DNA from: a virus
DNA: 34,342 nucleotides
Virus record (IMG/VR): IMGVR_UViG_3300021599_000985
Span: 1-34,342 of that record
Strand: one strand, 5' to 3'
A program made the position numbers and the translations under genes. Within the stretch, counting starts at the first letter, position 1, and each line of letters starts with the position of its first letter. Shown piece after piece: positions 5,970-14,610 of the stretch. The notes beneath the pieces were generated by a model. The model made no database searches. It worked only from the letters and a program-made list of their open reading frames with translations, and was not told the origin of the DNA.

Positions 5970-6431
5970 TTATTCGGTTAAACTGGAAGTATTTCCGCTA
6001 GCACTCCAATGTATCTTTGCCGTTGTTATTGTCTTTGTGCCTTTAGGGGCTTTGCAAATTATATTAAACTTATCTTTACTTGCATTGATAATATATGGAG
6101 TATATAAAGCTGATGAGTCTGCTGCAGAAGCATACTCAATTGTTACATTTACTGTTGGAGTTTCTATAAACCCGATACTCGATAAGCCTACTGAAAAAGA
6201 TTTCATATCTGTCTTTAAAGTTTTTCCAGAAATAATTCCGCCAACCGTAGTATTAAATCCTTTAACACCTACAACTGTTCCGCCATTAATAGTTGTGCTT
6301 TCAATCTTTACTGGAGTTACCGTTTCGCCTTTAGCAATAATATTAATATTCTCAACGATCTTACGCAAGACGTCGGCTGTTACTGGATCCCCGTCTCCTA
6401 TAGTTACTGGTGTTAGATTATTAAATGCCAT
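5970..6431 (-). CDS. Beta-rich virion protein, likely tail-tip or fibre accessory
   Basis: A 153-aa protein with no enzyme motif. A short N-terminal helix (VLRKIVENINIIAKGE) is followed by Gly/Thr-rich strands (STTINGGTVVGVKGFNTTVGG) and a C-terminal beta domain ending IHWSASG. This composition is typical of small phage adhesin or baseplate-decoration proteins. It is the last gene of the late operon, after the large S74 fibre and the 52-aa coiled-coil protein, and has GAGGAG before its ATG. A tail-tip location is inferred from composition and position. I cannot name a family. Confidence 0.65.
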   Translation of the reverse strand: MAFNNLTPVTIGDGDPVTADVLRKIVENINIIAKGETVTPVKIESTTINGGTVVGVKGFNTTVGGIISGKTLKTDMKSFSVGLSSIGFIETPTVNVTIEYASAADSSALYTPYIINASKDKFNIICKAPKGTKTITTAKIHWSASGNTSSLTE

Positions 6432-6433
6432 AT

Positions 6434-6592
6434 TTACTCCTCAGTATTTTTAGACTTTTCCATTTCTTCTATTTTATCCGATAGCTGCGTAATTTCAGCA
6501 CGAAGAATTGCCATGGTTGTCTCATATTGTGAGACAAGATCTCCAATTCTTTGTTGAAGAGCATTTACAACTAATTCAATTTTTTCTGCCAT
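6434..6592 (-). CDS. 52-aa coiled-coil protein, unknown
   Basis: A short ORF from ATG 6592 to TAA 6434 reading MAEKIELVVNALQQRIGDL and ending EKSKNTEE. Hydrophobic residues recur at heptad spacing (I5, L12, I16, L19, ILRAEITQL, IEEM), so nearly the whole protein should be one amphipathic helix or coiled coil. AAGGAGATAAA precedes the ATG, and the stop sits 2 nt before the next start, so it is clearly translated with its neighbours. It lies between the S74 fibre and the last virion gene. A trimerisation aid, chaperone or small structural protein are all possible. Confidence 0.78.
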   Translation of the reverse strand: MAEKIELVVNALQQRIGDLVSQYETTMAILRAEITQLSDKIEEMEKSKNTEE

Positions 6593-6623
6593 TTTATCTC
6601 CTTGATAGATAAACAGTATACCA

Positions 6624-9575
6624 TTACGACTCTAGGGCGTCAAGCCTATCTAATATTCTACTAACTACTTGTGCTAGGACTACTGAGAGCCCTGCATAGT
6701 TTACTGCATCTGGTTGACCTTCGTCGTCATATGTCACCAATAGTTCAAGTCCAGGTATCTCTGCAACTTCTTCTGCAATTAATCCAGTATACCAAGTATT
6801 ATCTCCACGTTCCATATCTTTTATTCCATGGTATTTAACTGGCCTTAAAAGTTTGACAGATTCGTTTGGGTAAGAAATTTCCTCTATATCAGTTTTGTAT
6901 CTTCTAGAAGAAGTGGATCTAGCTACCTTTCCAAAGGTGGTTCCTGCAGTGCTTACAATTTGCATGTTTGCAACAGCAGCTGTAGTGTCTCCAGATCTCA
7001 TGTAAAAAGATCCTACCGTATCTGTGTAAATACCTCCGCTTCCAAATAGTTTAGTTGTATTGTCAACTGAATTTAGTAGTATAGAAGTGCTTGCGTCTGC
7101 CCCAATAGAAATAACAGATGATCCTATATATGCTCTAGGATATACGGATGCAGTCGAGCTTGGGTCAGCGCTTCCACCTTGCATAATTATTGCTGAAGTT
7201 GTTCCACCAGCAAGCACCCCATAAATGTGACCGACTGTAGTACCACTTAGTGTAACCTCTAAGCTATCAATACCAGAATTTTGTAATTTAACATTTGTGC
7301 TACTGGTACTTGTTTGAACCACTGATCCTGTTATTGTTCCACCAGTAATTGTGTTTCCCTTAATTGTGTTTCCTTCAATTGTTGTTCCTGAAATTCTTCT
7401 ACCTGTAATAGATCCATTCCATCCATCTAAAATTAATTCAGTATATCCTGTAGTGTAATAACTTCTTGATTTAATATATTGATTATCTACTGTCCATCCA
7501 TTAGTAGAATCTCCTAAAGAAATAGTTCCCGTTGAAGATATATTTAATGTTTGGTATCCTCCGTTTGTTGCACGAATTCCATTTCCGTCTACAACAAATC
7601 CATTAAAACCTGCAGATCCTCCAGAAATATTTAATCTTGCAACATCAATTGTTCCCGTTGTTACTCTGCTTCCATTAATTACTGTTGTATTAAGATCTAA
7701 GACTGTGTTAATGTCAGATGCCGACATTTTTAATGCCACTGCGTCTGATGCGGCTTGTGCGGCATTTGCTGCTGCAGTAGCACTTTGTCCTGCAGCTATT
7801 GCCGCATTGTAGGCTTCATCTCCCCTGGCTTTTGCAATTGCTGCTTGGCTTGCTGCTGCGCCAGCATCGGTTATACCCTGTAAAGCATTTGTTTTAACTG
7901 TATCAATTGTAGTTCCGTCTGAAAGCTGTGTCCCTACTGTTAATGTTCCGTAGAATGTAGAGTTTCCATTTATTGTAACTCCACTTGCTATTAGTGCACC
8001 TTCTTTTGTAACTCTAAAAGGAGCAGTAGACGAAGAGTTTCTTCCAATCCACAGTCTATAGGTTGGATCATTTGCATCAAGCCTGATTATGTTATCTGTA
8101 TTTGAAACACCTAATTCAATTACTCCAGTGCTGTCTAGCCTTGCATTATTTTTAGTAAGCTTTGTGCCGTCTATTGTCCATTGAGCAATTTGTCCTTTAC
8201 TTGCAGTCATCAAGCCGTCGGAAGACTGTAGCTTAAATGTTTCTCCGTTTGCATCGTATCCAAATATGCCTTCGCTATTAAATCTAACTCTTGTGCCGCT
8301 TGTAGGAGAAGCCCCTGCATAAAGAACTCCGCTTGTTGTTGCACCTGCTGGTATAGCTAACTGAACGTTGCCTGTAAACTTTCCGCCAGTGGCATTTATA
8401 TTTCCAGTTAGGTATAGGTTGGCTCCATTCCAATACATGAACTCTGTTGGGTTTCCAACTCTAAATTGTCCTGTTGTTAGCCAAAAATTGTTTCCAACAT
8501 TTGTGGTAGATTTATTTAAAATAATTCCGTGATAGGTTCCGCTTGTTAATGATGGAGTTGTTAATGGTTCTGTATTTAAATTAATTCCTTGAGAAATTCC
8601 TGTTCCAATTTTAAATAGATCTTGGGATGCTCCACCTATTGCAATATATGATTTAAGTCTTGCCAGGGCTCCAGCTGCTGTTCCGTCTGCATCTGAAGCT
8701 ATAAATGTTCCCGAAGCGGCTCCAGTCCAATTTACTACGTCGTAAGGGGTAGTTGAGGCAACTTGATAATAATATGTTGTGTTTGGAATTAAACCTGTAG
8801 CTGTAAAAGAAGTTGTTGATCTTCCAGAAACGGATGCATACTCCCATAGCGGAGTTGGAACTACAGATGGATCATTGGTAGACCACCGTATAGCATAACC
8901 AGCAGTTTTTGTATCTGTGGATTGTGCCCACGATATTGTTGAGACTAAACTAAATCCGCTTAGGTCAGAAGGATCTATAGATGCAGAAGCGCTGGTGCTT
9001 CCTGGGTTTGCTACGGTGAATGTTGTGTCTGGGTCAGCAGTCTTTATTGTGATTGGTCCTGCAACCGTACCCTTTTTATGTGCTTCTCTAAATATATCTC
9101 TATGAACAACATATACCCATTTGTTATTGTAATCAGAAGTAATAACACTGCATTGAGTATCTGTGCCTACAAAAACTACCTTAGAAGAAGAGTTGAAAGA
9201 GTTTGTGTCGCTTTCATATACTATAGTGTCGCCATATGTTTTAAATGTTGGTTTGTCCCATGAAACTGTGTATGAAGAAACTCCACCGACTGCTACAACA
9301 TTTGTTGGAGCTTCTGATAAATCTGGTATTGTCAGCTCAATTGAATATGTTGCAGAAGGAGGTCCGAGCAGTGGGGTTGATTGTGTCTCATCTGGATTTT
9401 TGTAATAATAATTAAAAACAAAATTATATTTACCTACAAGCTTTACTGGTAAATTTTCTATTGTTACAGAGTATGAGTCTTTAGAAAGTATATTATTAGA
9501 TGCATCAATTCCATCTTCATTTTTTTGAAGATCTGCCGTGCTTATAAAATCCCCATCAAGGCCTGGATCTCTCAT
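6624..9575 (-). CDS. Large tail fibre/tailspike-like protein with C-terminal Peptidase_S74 chaperone
   Basis: 983 aa. The N-terminal third has fibronectin-III-like modules (around residues 95-290: APTNVVAVGG, YTVSWDKP, TTYYYQVAS). A middle region has repeated Gly/Thr beta turns (ITGGTITG, IEGNTIKGNTI) and a short Ala-rich coiled segment near 570-610. The last 95 residues, from about 889 (SSRRYKTDIEEI ... YTGLIAEEVAEIPG ... VNYAGLSVVLAQVV), match the intramolecular chaperone autoprocessing domain of phage tailspikes, which trimerises the fibre and then cleaves itself off by a Ser/Lys dyad (known of the family). It is probably a host-recognition fibre. The start is ATG 9575, coupled to the previous stop (TAATG) without its own ribosome site. 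Confidence 0.88.
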   Translation of the reverse strand: MRDPGLDGDFISTADLQKNEDGIDASNNILSKDSYSVTIENLPVKLVGKYNFVFNYYYKNPDETQSTPLLGPPSATYSIELTIPDLSEAPTNVVAVGGVSSYTVSWDKPTFKTYGDTIVYESDTNSFNSSSKVVFVGTDTQCSVITSDYNNKWVYVVHRDIFREAHKKGTVAGPITIKTADPDTTFTVANPGSTSASASIDPSDLSGFSLVSTISWAQSTDTKTAGYAIRWSTNDPSVVPTPLWEYASVSGRSTTSFTATGLIPNTTYYYQVASTTPYDVVNWTGAASGTFIASDADGTAAGALARLKSYIAIGGASQDLFKIGTGISQGINLNTEPLTTPSLTSGTYHGIILNKSTTNVGNNFWLTTGQFRVGNPTEFMYWNGANLYLTGNINATGGKFTGNVQLAIPAGATTSGVLYAGASPTSGTRVRFNSEGIFGYDANGETFKLQSSDGLMTASKGQIAQWTIDGTKLTKNNARLDSTGVIELGVSNTDNIIRLDANDPTYRLWIGRNSSSTAPFRVTKEGALIASGVTINGNSTFYGTLTVGTQLSDGTTIDTVKTNALQGITDAGAAASQAAIAKARGDEAYNAAIAAGQSATAAANAAQAASDAVALKMSASDINTVLDLNTTVINGSRVTTGTIDVARLNISGGSAGFNGFVVDGNGIRATNGGYQTLNISSTGTISLGDSTNGWTVDNQYIKSRSYYTTGYTELILDGWNGSITGRRISGTTIEGNTIKGNTITGGTITGSVVQTSTSSTNVKLQNSGIDSLEVTLSGTTVGHIYGVLAGGTTSAIIMQGGSADPSSTASVYPRAYIGSSVISIGADASTSILLNSVDNTTKLFGSGGIYTDTVGSFYMRSGDTTAAVANMQIVSTAGTTFGKVARSTSSRRYKTDIEEISYPNESVKLLRPVKYHGIKDMERGDNTWYTGLIAEEVAEIPGLELLVTYDDEGQPDAVNYAGLSVVLAQVVSRILDRLDALES

Positions 9576-10528
9576 TAGAATGTTAGCCCTATTCTATATT
9601 CTATATCCATCTCTCTGCCGTAAGTTTTATTAACAGCATTAGTCAAAACAGATCTACTAATAATTGATGAATAAGAGTTAAATGTATCTTCATCGTTAAT
9701 CCTTAGCCCGTCTAAAAGTACCGTTGTTGCTCCTGATGATTTTGCTTTTGCGCCAACAGACACCTTTACTATAGATTCGGCATCTGGAGTTCCTGAGCCA
9801 TATCCTGAAGCATATAAATTGTTTAGAGTTATTGCTGAAAGCCTGTTATCGGTTGCACCAGCTCCAGTAAGTCCTGGGAATCTAATTTCATAATAGCTTG
9901 TTGTTGTGCTATAAAATCTAACAAACACATAATCTAAATTTGTATCTTGTTGTTTAAGAGCAAGAGTTAGACTATCGTTTTGACTATACCCAGAGATATC
10001 AAAATTTGTATTTAAATTATATTTAATTGACTGGTTTGCCGATGCAGAAAGGCTAAACCATGTGTTTCCTATTCTAGGTGCTGGCGTGTAGGATACAACT
10101 GCTGGTCCTCCAGCATCGTCTAGCCAGCTTAAATTATTTTCAAATGTAGAAATAAATCTGCTTGAGTAGTCAGTATTTCCTTCTGTTTCGCTTGCAAATA
10201 ATCCTACTTCTTTTATTGTTCCTACTATATCTGTTGGAATTGTGGTTTTATAAACCACAGCATAAGTTGAAGCTTGAGTTAGTGGGTTTGTTTGAATATC
10301 TATGCTGCCTAAATTTACTGCAGATCTATAAAATTCAAAATCTAATTGGCTGTTTTCTACAGAAGGGGTGCTTGATCCTATGCCTAAAGCTATGCTTTTA
10401 TTATTAAAGGTTACAGCTCCAGCTAAATAGGAAGTCAAAAATCTTTTTCCAAATCTTGTAAGGATATTAGACTGACGACAAATTTCTTTGCCTTCTTCAT
10501 AAAATACATATTCTCCTACTAGGTTCAT
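9575..10528 (-). CDS. Minor tail protein/fibre with lectin-like region
   Basis: 317 aa. The N-terminal 130 residues carry a pattern typical of tail-fibre base domains: NILTRFGKRFLTSYLAG, then IALGIGSST, and TIKEVGLFASETEG. This is the fold that often joins fibres to the tail tip. The C-terminal half (YTPAPRIGNTWFSLSAS ... YYEIRFPG ... ITLNNLYASG) looks like a concanavalin/LamG-type jelly roll that could bind glycans. GGGAGGA sits before its ATG, inside the end of the preceding gene. It overlaps the S74 fibre start by one base, so both belong to one receptor-binding module. The exact function is inferred. Confidence 0.72.
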   Translation of the reverse strand: MNLVGEYVFYEEGKEICRQSNILTRFGKRFLTSYLAGAVTFNNKSIALGIGSSTPSVENSQLDFEFYRSAVNLGSIDIQTNPLTQASTYAVVYKTTIPTDIVGTIKEVGLFASETEGNTDYSSRFISTFENNLSWLDDAGGPAVVSYTPAPRIGNTWFSLSASANQSIKYNLNTNFDISGYSQNDSLTLALKQQDTNLDYVFVRFYSTTTSYYEIRFPGLTGAGATDNRLSAITLNNLYASGYGSGTPDAESIVKVSVGAKAKSSGATTVLLDGLRINDEDTFNSYSSIISRSVLTNAVNKTYGREMDIEYRIGLTF

Positions 10529-10529
10529 A

Positions 10530-10883
10530 TTATCCTCCCTTTCCGTAAACGCCTATAACATCTTCTCCGCCACTATTTTTAACATTAAATATAAATCTTG
10601 CTCTAGGTATGTTTTTTTGATCAAAATATATCTCTGATTTTACTACAGATATGTCTTCTAAATTTGGAGCTTTAAGCTTGCTTAAATCTTCTTCTTCATC
10701 ATCATTGTCTTCGCCAATTTTTACCTCAAAAGTAAATTTGTCTTTAGGCAAAGTTGAGCTTGCGCTTTCGTCAAAATCAAAAGTAAAAGGGTCTACCTTG
10801 TCCCAGTGTTCTTTTTTAAGAACCTTGGTTAAAGGGTCATCCTCAAATAACTTTAATTTAGGGTTTGTTGGATTCTTTGCCAT
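10530..10883 (-). CDS. Small acidic protein of the tail-tip cluster, unknown
   Basis: 117 aa with a basic N-terminus, a strongly acidic middle (GEDNDDEEEDLSKLK) and a C-terminal beta segment (IPRARFIFNVKNSGGEDVIGVYG). I do not recognise the family. There is no ribosome site before the ATG at 10883. A TGG-TAGAAT box ends 6 nt upstream, the same leaderless-promoter layout as at three other genes here. It lies between the large hub-like protein and the LamG-like minor tail protein, so it is probably a virion or assembly protein, though its acidity would also fit a tail-assembly chaperone. Confidence 0.68.
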   Translation of the reverse strand: MAKNPTNPKLKLFEDDPLTKVLKKEHWDKVDPFTFDFDESASSTLPKDKFTFEVKIGEDNDDEEEDLSKLKAPNLEDISVVKSEIYFDQKNIPRARFIFNVKNSGGEDVIGVYGKGG

Positions 10884-10889
10884 ATCAAC

Positions 10890-10898
10890 ATTCTACCA
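10890..10898 (-). promoter_or_regulatory. Candidate extended -10 promoter, leaderless type
   Basis: The minus strand reads TG-G-TAGAAT, with the hexamer at 10890-10895, followed by 6 nt and the ATG at 10883. No convincing -35 is seen at 16-18 bp, where the DNA is the end of the 1083-aa gene. The case rests on the extended -10, the spacing to the ATG and the absence of a Shine-Dalgarno. It is weaker than the other promoters. Confidence 0.45.
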
Positions 10899-10900
10899 TT

Positions 10901-13900
10901 TCAGCTAACATAAATCGACCTACACAATATTTTTGTTGAAGGCCCGTCCACCCAATCGTGGTTCATATCTAAAACTACATATTTTCCAACGGAGTAGCCT
11001 GCTGGAACTGAACTGTCCTCTGATGAGTATAGCTCTGATTTAGGATAAGATATTTCTACAATATCCCCTATTTGCAAAAGCGGATTAAAAAATACGGACA
11101 TCTCTATAATAGTTTGTTGTCTAGACCACTGGGTTTTCATCCATTCAGATAAAGCTTTTGCTTCAGACTCTTTTTGTATCCAGTTTGAATCAAATGCAAA
11201 CTGTTCTTGTTTTTCTTTATCAGTAAGGTTAGGATCTATATATTCAAATGAATCTGATTTTACAATGCTGTCTCCAATTACTTTAAAAAACTTTGTTTCT
11301 CCATCGCTTAGCATAGTATAAGTTCCTGAGTTATTTATAACAAAAGCTTCCATGGTGAAGGCATCTATGTTAGATCCTACAATAGTTGCAAATGGATTCA
11401 TTGTAATTACTGGATATCTTGGTATGGCTGGAGCATTGTCTCCTGAAGTTATTCTGGCAGATAGCTTTATAATTTCTCTTGCTACTGGTCCAAACTCTTC
11501 CATGTATCCAATTTCTTCGGTTACGGATCCCTTTGATAAGATAAAACTTGAAAACTGTTTTACTAAAAATGAATTTTGCCCAAGGTAGCTCTTGTATGGG
11601 TTATAGACTTCCTTTGTAACAAACTCGCTTTCGGTAATAGGAGAGGTGTATAGATAATCATATCTAGCCGTTCCTATTCCAGCCACAAGACCGACTCTGT
11701 TTGTTGTAGGCAAAGGGTCTTTGTCTAAAATAAATATCTCCGTGTTGTCTATCATTAGCTTAAAGGTTTTATAGGTTTCAGTACCGTTGGTTGTTTGATT
11801 TACCTTTAATTGAATATTATACATCTTGCCACCAGTTATGTTTTGAAATTGATTTGAATCAGTTTGGCTGTCTGGCAAAGTTGTGGCTACTCCATTTACA
11901 ACCTTAATTATCTTTACGCATCTTTCTTTTAAATCTCTTGCAACTGCGCTTTGTACAGGCTCGACATGAACTATATACCCTGATGTGTGATCTTCGTTTA
12001 AACAAACTGCAATTCCCCCTACACAAATTTGATTTCCGCTTGCCGTGCCGTCTGAATTTTTTGCAATAGGAAAATACATGCTTGTTGCAGCAACAAAATT
12101 ACTATAGCCCGATCTTATTGTTTTTGCAGTTGTGCTAGATATAGTGTATTTTGTAGGAGATGTTGATGTTGGTGTTGCTGTAATTAATGAGTTTACTGTA
12201 AGCATAGATCTTGGTGTTTTAAGACCTTGTGAGTCTGTTGACTCTAGCGTAATTAAATTGTTATTTAAAGTAGAGGTTTTGGCATCTTTGTCATAAACAT
12301 ATGTTGTCCATCTTGATTTAATTGCGCTTAGATTTACCTCATGTGTTGCTGGAGCAGTCAATAAATTAAAAGCGTTTCTTTGCTTTATTCTAAATTCTCC
12401 CGTTGGCTTAAAGGTGCCCGCCTCTGAAAGACCCTGATATTTTGCAATATCAATGTCTGATGTTATCCATTGCTCTGCCGTTAAATTTTGTCCTGCAACC
12501 TTGTATGTATATTTAATTGCATCAAATTCTATTACTTCTTTGTTAATCAAAAGATATCCTGCTTTTTGATAAAACACATGGTCTACTGCTGATTCATACA
12601 CAGAAACTGGTTCGGTAAAAATAGATCCTCCTGGGCCAGTAGATGAGCTTAGGGTTTGTGTGAGTGCAGCTGCACCTAGTTTAATTATTCCAGACTCGTA
12701 GACTGGATCTGCAGAGTATGTATACTGAGAAGTTAATTGCGGAGTGTATCTAACCTTGACAGCTTTTGCCGAAGGAACAACTGTCTTTTTTAAATCTACG
12801 ATGTTTGGAAGATTGTTTCCAATCTTTTCGTATCTAAATTTAAATGCTGCATTTTTATTTTGAAATAAATACTCTCTTGTATAAAACTGCAAAACATCAT
12901 ATTCGTCAAATACGGCAACCATTTGAGTATCATTACACAAATCTTGTAAATGCTCCCACATTGTTTTTGTGCTATTTGTATAATAAAATAAAGGGGTTAC
13001 AGTAGAAGAGTCTGTTGTTGTTGTATTAAAATTGTAATTTGTAAATCCTACACTGTCTAACAACCTTCTTATAATTGCTTGAGAAGAATAATCTCTCATT
13101 AAAATATCTGGAGCCATTATCTTTTGAAGATAGCCTGCGCCATCTAATGCACTTATAGACACATCTCCATATTCACTAAGGGAAATTTCTTCTGTAGCAT
13201 AAAAAACTCCGTAAGGAATTTTATCTGAATTTTCTATTGTAATAAATGGCTCTATTATAATATTTTTATAAAGATTTATTTTATCTTTATTAAAGGCAAA
13301 TGTTTTATCATACATAAATCCTGTTTCGTCATAGCAGTTTAAATCTATGGATAGGGAGTTTGCCGTAACCATTCCAACTGGAGTTATTCCGTCTGAAGAG
13401 CTTGAAGACTGTTTTCTTACATCAAAAGTAACAATCCTATCGGTTACATCTTTAATATATTTTGCTGCAATTTCAATAATTCCAACATACTCATTTGCCG
13501 TTGTTACCGATGTAACCTCTACTTTAATTTCTGAAATTCCTACAGGAGACGATGGAGTAGTAAATTTAGTTGTAGACCAAGAAGATCCGTTATAGTATAG
13601 ATCCACAACGCCGTTATTTGGAACAACAGCGTTTGTAGATATTGTAGATTCAACCCCTGCTAAATTTTTAATCTTAACTGTCCAGGCGTTGGGCTTGGTG
13701 TGGGATGTTTCAAACTTTATTGTAATTTTATTAGATGCAGCCGTCTTGCTTACTGGATAAGAAACGGTTAGTAGGCATCCAGTAAGAGATGTTCCTATTG
13801 CTCTCTTACTTACCCAATACTTATATTCAACCTTATCCCCTGGATAATATAGCCTATATGTTTGATTAGATGAGGCAGAATATACTGTTGGATATTGATT

Positions 13901-14152
13901 AACTGCTGAATTTAATATAAAATATTTAATTCCTGCAGTCTTAGGCCTTCTTGGATCAATTATAGATTTAATTGGAAATAGTTTTTTAAACGGCAGGGTG
14001 TCCCCCGAAGATGTTGTTACATCTGTTGAAGAAACAATATCTGCACCATCAATTAAATCATTCATGTTATATTCAATCCAGCACCCAGGTACGGATGTGT
14101 ATGAAACTGATTTGTTGATAGCCTCTAGAGCTGTGTTGTAACCCGTCAGCAT
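10901..14152 (-). CDS. Large tail-tip/hub-like minor tail protein
   Basis: 1083 aa, the second gene after the tape measure, where siphophages place the tail-associated (Tal/hub-like) protein. Visible features: a beta-rich N-terminus (PGCWIEYNMNDLIDGADIV), a hub-like middle around residues 350-430 (AIIRRLLDSVGF, TMWEHLQDLCNDT, VFDEYDVLQFYTREYLF), a LamG-like insertion near 680-840 (SNFVAATSMYFPIAK, GGKMYNIQLKVN, TNRVGLVAG), and a C-terminus with LLQIGDIVEISYPK, typical of tail-tip proteins that set membrane contact. No peptidoglycan hydrolase motif is recognised. Its ATG overlaps the preceding stop. The structural role is well supported by position; the detailed domain calls are moderate. Confidence 0.8.
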   Translation of the reverse strand: MLTGYNTALEAINKSVSYTSVPGCWIEYNMNDLIDGADIVSSTDVTTSSGDTLPFKKLFPIKSIIDPRRPKTAGIKYFILNSAVNQYPTVYSASSNQTYRLYYPGDKVEYKYWVSKRAIGTSLTGCLLTVSYPVSKTAASNKITIKFETSHTKPNAWTVKIKNLAGVESTISTNAVVPNNGVVDLYYNGSSWSTTKFTTPSSPVGISEIKVEVTSVTTANEYVGIIEIAAKYIKDVTDRIVTFDVRKQSSSSSDGITPVGMVTANSLSIDLNCYDETGFMYDKTFAFNKDKINLYKNIIIEPFITIENSDKIPYGVFYATEEISLSEYGDVSISALDGAGYLQKIMAPDILMRDYSSQAIIRRLLDSVGFTNYNFNTTTTDSSTVTPLFYYTNSTKTMWEHLQDLCNDTQMVAVFDEYDVLQFYTREYLFQNKNAAFKFRYEKIGNNLPNIVDLKKTVVPSAKAVKVRYTPQLTSQYTYSADPVYESGIIKLGAAALTQTLSSSTGPGGSIFTEPVSVYESAVDHVFYQKAGYLLINKEVIEFDAIKYTYKVAGQNLTAEQWITSDIDIAKYQGLSEAGTFKPTGEFRIKQRNAFNLLTAPATHEVNLSAIKSRWTTYVYDKDAKTSTLNNNLITLESTDSQGLKTPRSMLTVNSLITATPTSTSPTKYTISSTTAKTIRSGYSNFVAATSMYFPIAKNSDGTASGNQICVGGIAVCLNEDHTSGYIVHVEPVQSAVARDLKERCVKIIKVVNGVATTLPDSQTDSNQFQNITGGKMYNIQLKVNQTTNGTETYKTFKLMIDNTEIFILDKDPLPTTNRVGLVAGIGTARYDYLYTSPITESEFVTKEVYNPYKSYLGQNSFLVKQFSSFILSKGSVTEEIGYMEEFGPVAREIIKLSARITSGDNAPAIPRYPVITMNPFATIVGSNIDAFTMEAFVINNSGTYTMLSDGETKFFKVIGDSIVKSDSFEYIDPNLTDKEKQEQFAFDSNWIQKESEAKALSEWMKTQWSRQQTIIEMSVFFNPLLQIGDIVEISYPKSELYSSEDSSVPAGYSVGKYVVLDMNHDWVDGPSTKILCRSIYVS

Positions 14153-14610
14153 TATACTTCTTCCAGGCCTATACTAACGTCCCAAAATTCTTGAGCGGCA
14201 TCAGAAGATTTTGATTTTACGTTTCTCTTTATAAGAGTATGACTACATTCTGAAAACACTACATTAATAATTTCATCTCTTGCAGAAACTGCATTGTAAG
14301 AAATTTTTAATTTAAAGGATCCCTTTCCTTTGTCATGATAGAAAGTTTTTAAATCTACTGCTCCATATCCGCTATCTATTGTCATACTGCTATATGAAGG
14401 CAACATTCTCCAGCTGGTAGATATGACTTTTTTGTCTGCTGTAAACAGCTTACGCATAGTACCATTAGCCATTCTTTGTTGTTTTTCAATTCTATTGTTT
14501 GCAATACTTATTGGCTCTCTATTATGTTCAGTTAATTTTACCCAGGTTGGGGTGTCTGTTGTAGAAGTGTCTATGTAAAGAACTGAACCTACTGGTAGTG
14601 TTATTGCCAT
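14152..14610 (-). CDS. Distal-tail-like minor tail protein
   Basis: 152 aa immediately downstream of the tape measure, the usual place of the distal tail (Dit) protein, though it is shorter than classical Dit (about 250-300 aa) and has no obvious galectin-like extension. The middle, RMANGTMRKLFTADKKVIS followed by TSWRMLPS, is a pattern I associate with minor tail proteins of actinobacterial siphophages, and a SISYNAV-like strand series follows. It is probably a ring protein joining the tail tube to the tip (inference). Its stop overlaps the start of the 1083-aa gene. Its own start overlaps the tape-measure stop, so the three are co-translated. Confidence 0.7.
   Translation of the reverse strand: MAITLPVGSVLYIDTSTTDTPTWVKLTEHNREPISIANNRIEKQQRMANGTMRKLFTADKKVISTSWRMLPSYSSMTIDSGYGAVDLKTFYHDKGKGSFKLKISYNAVSARDEIINVVFSECSHTLIKRNVKSKSSDAAQEFWDVSIGLEEV

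Noticed and set aside
5959-6453. Plus-strand open frame of 164 codons opposite the 153-aa virion gene
   Set aside because: It is the antisense of a gene with a good ribosome site and normal composition. It has no ribosome site of its own and would cross the promoter region.
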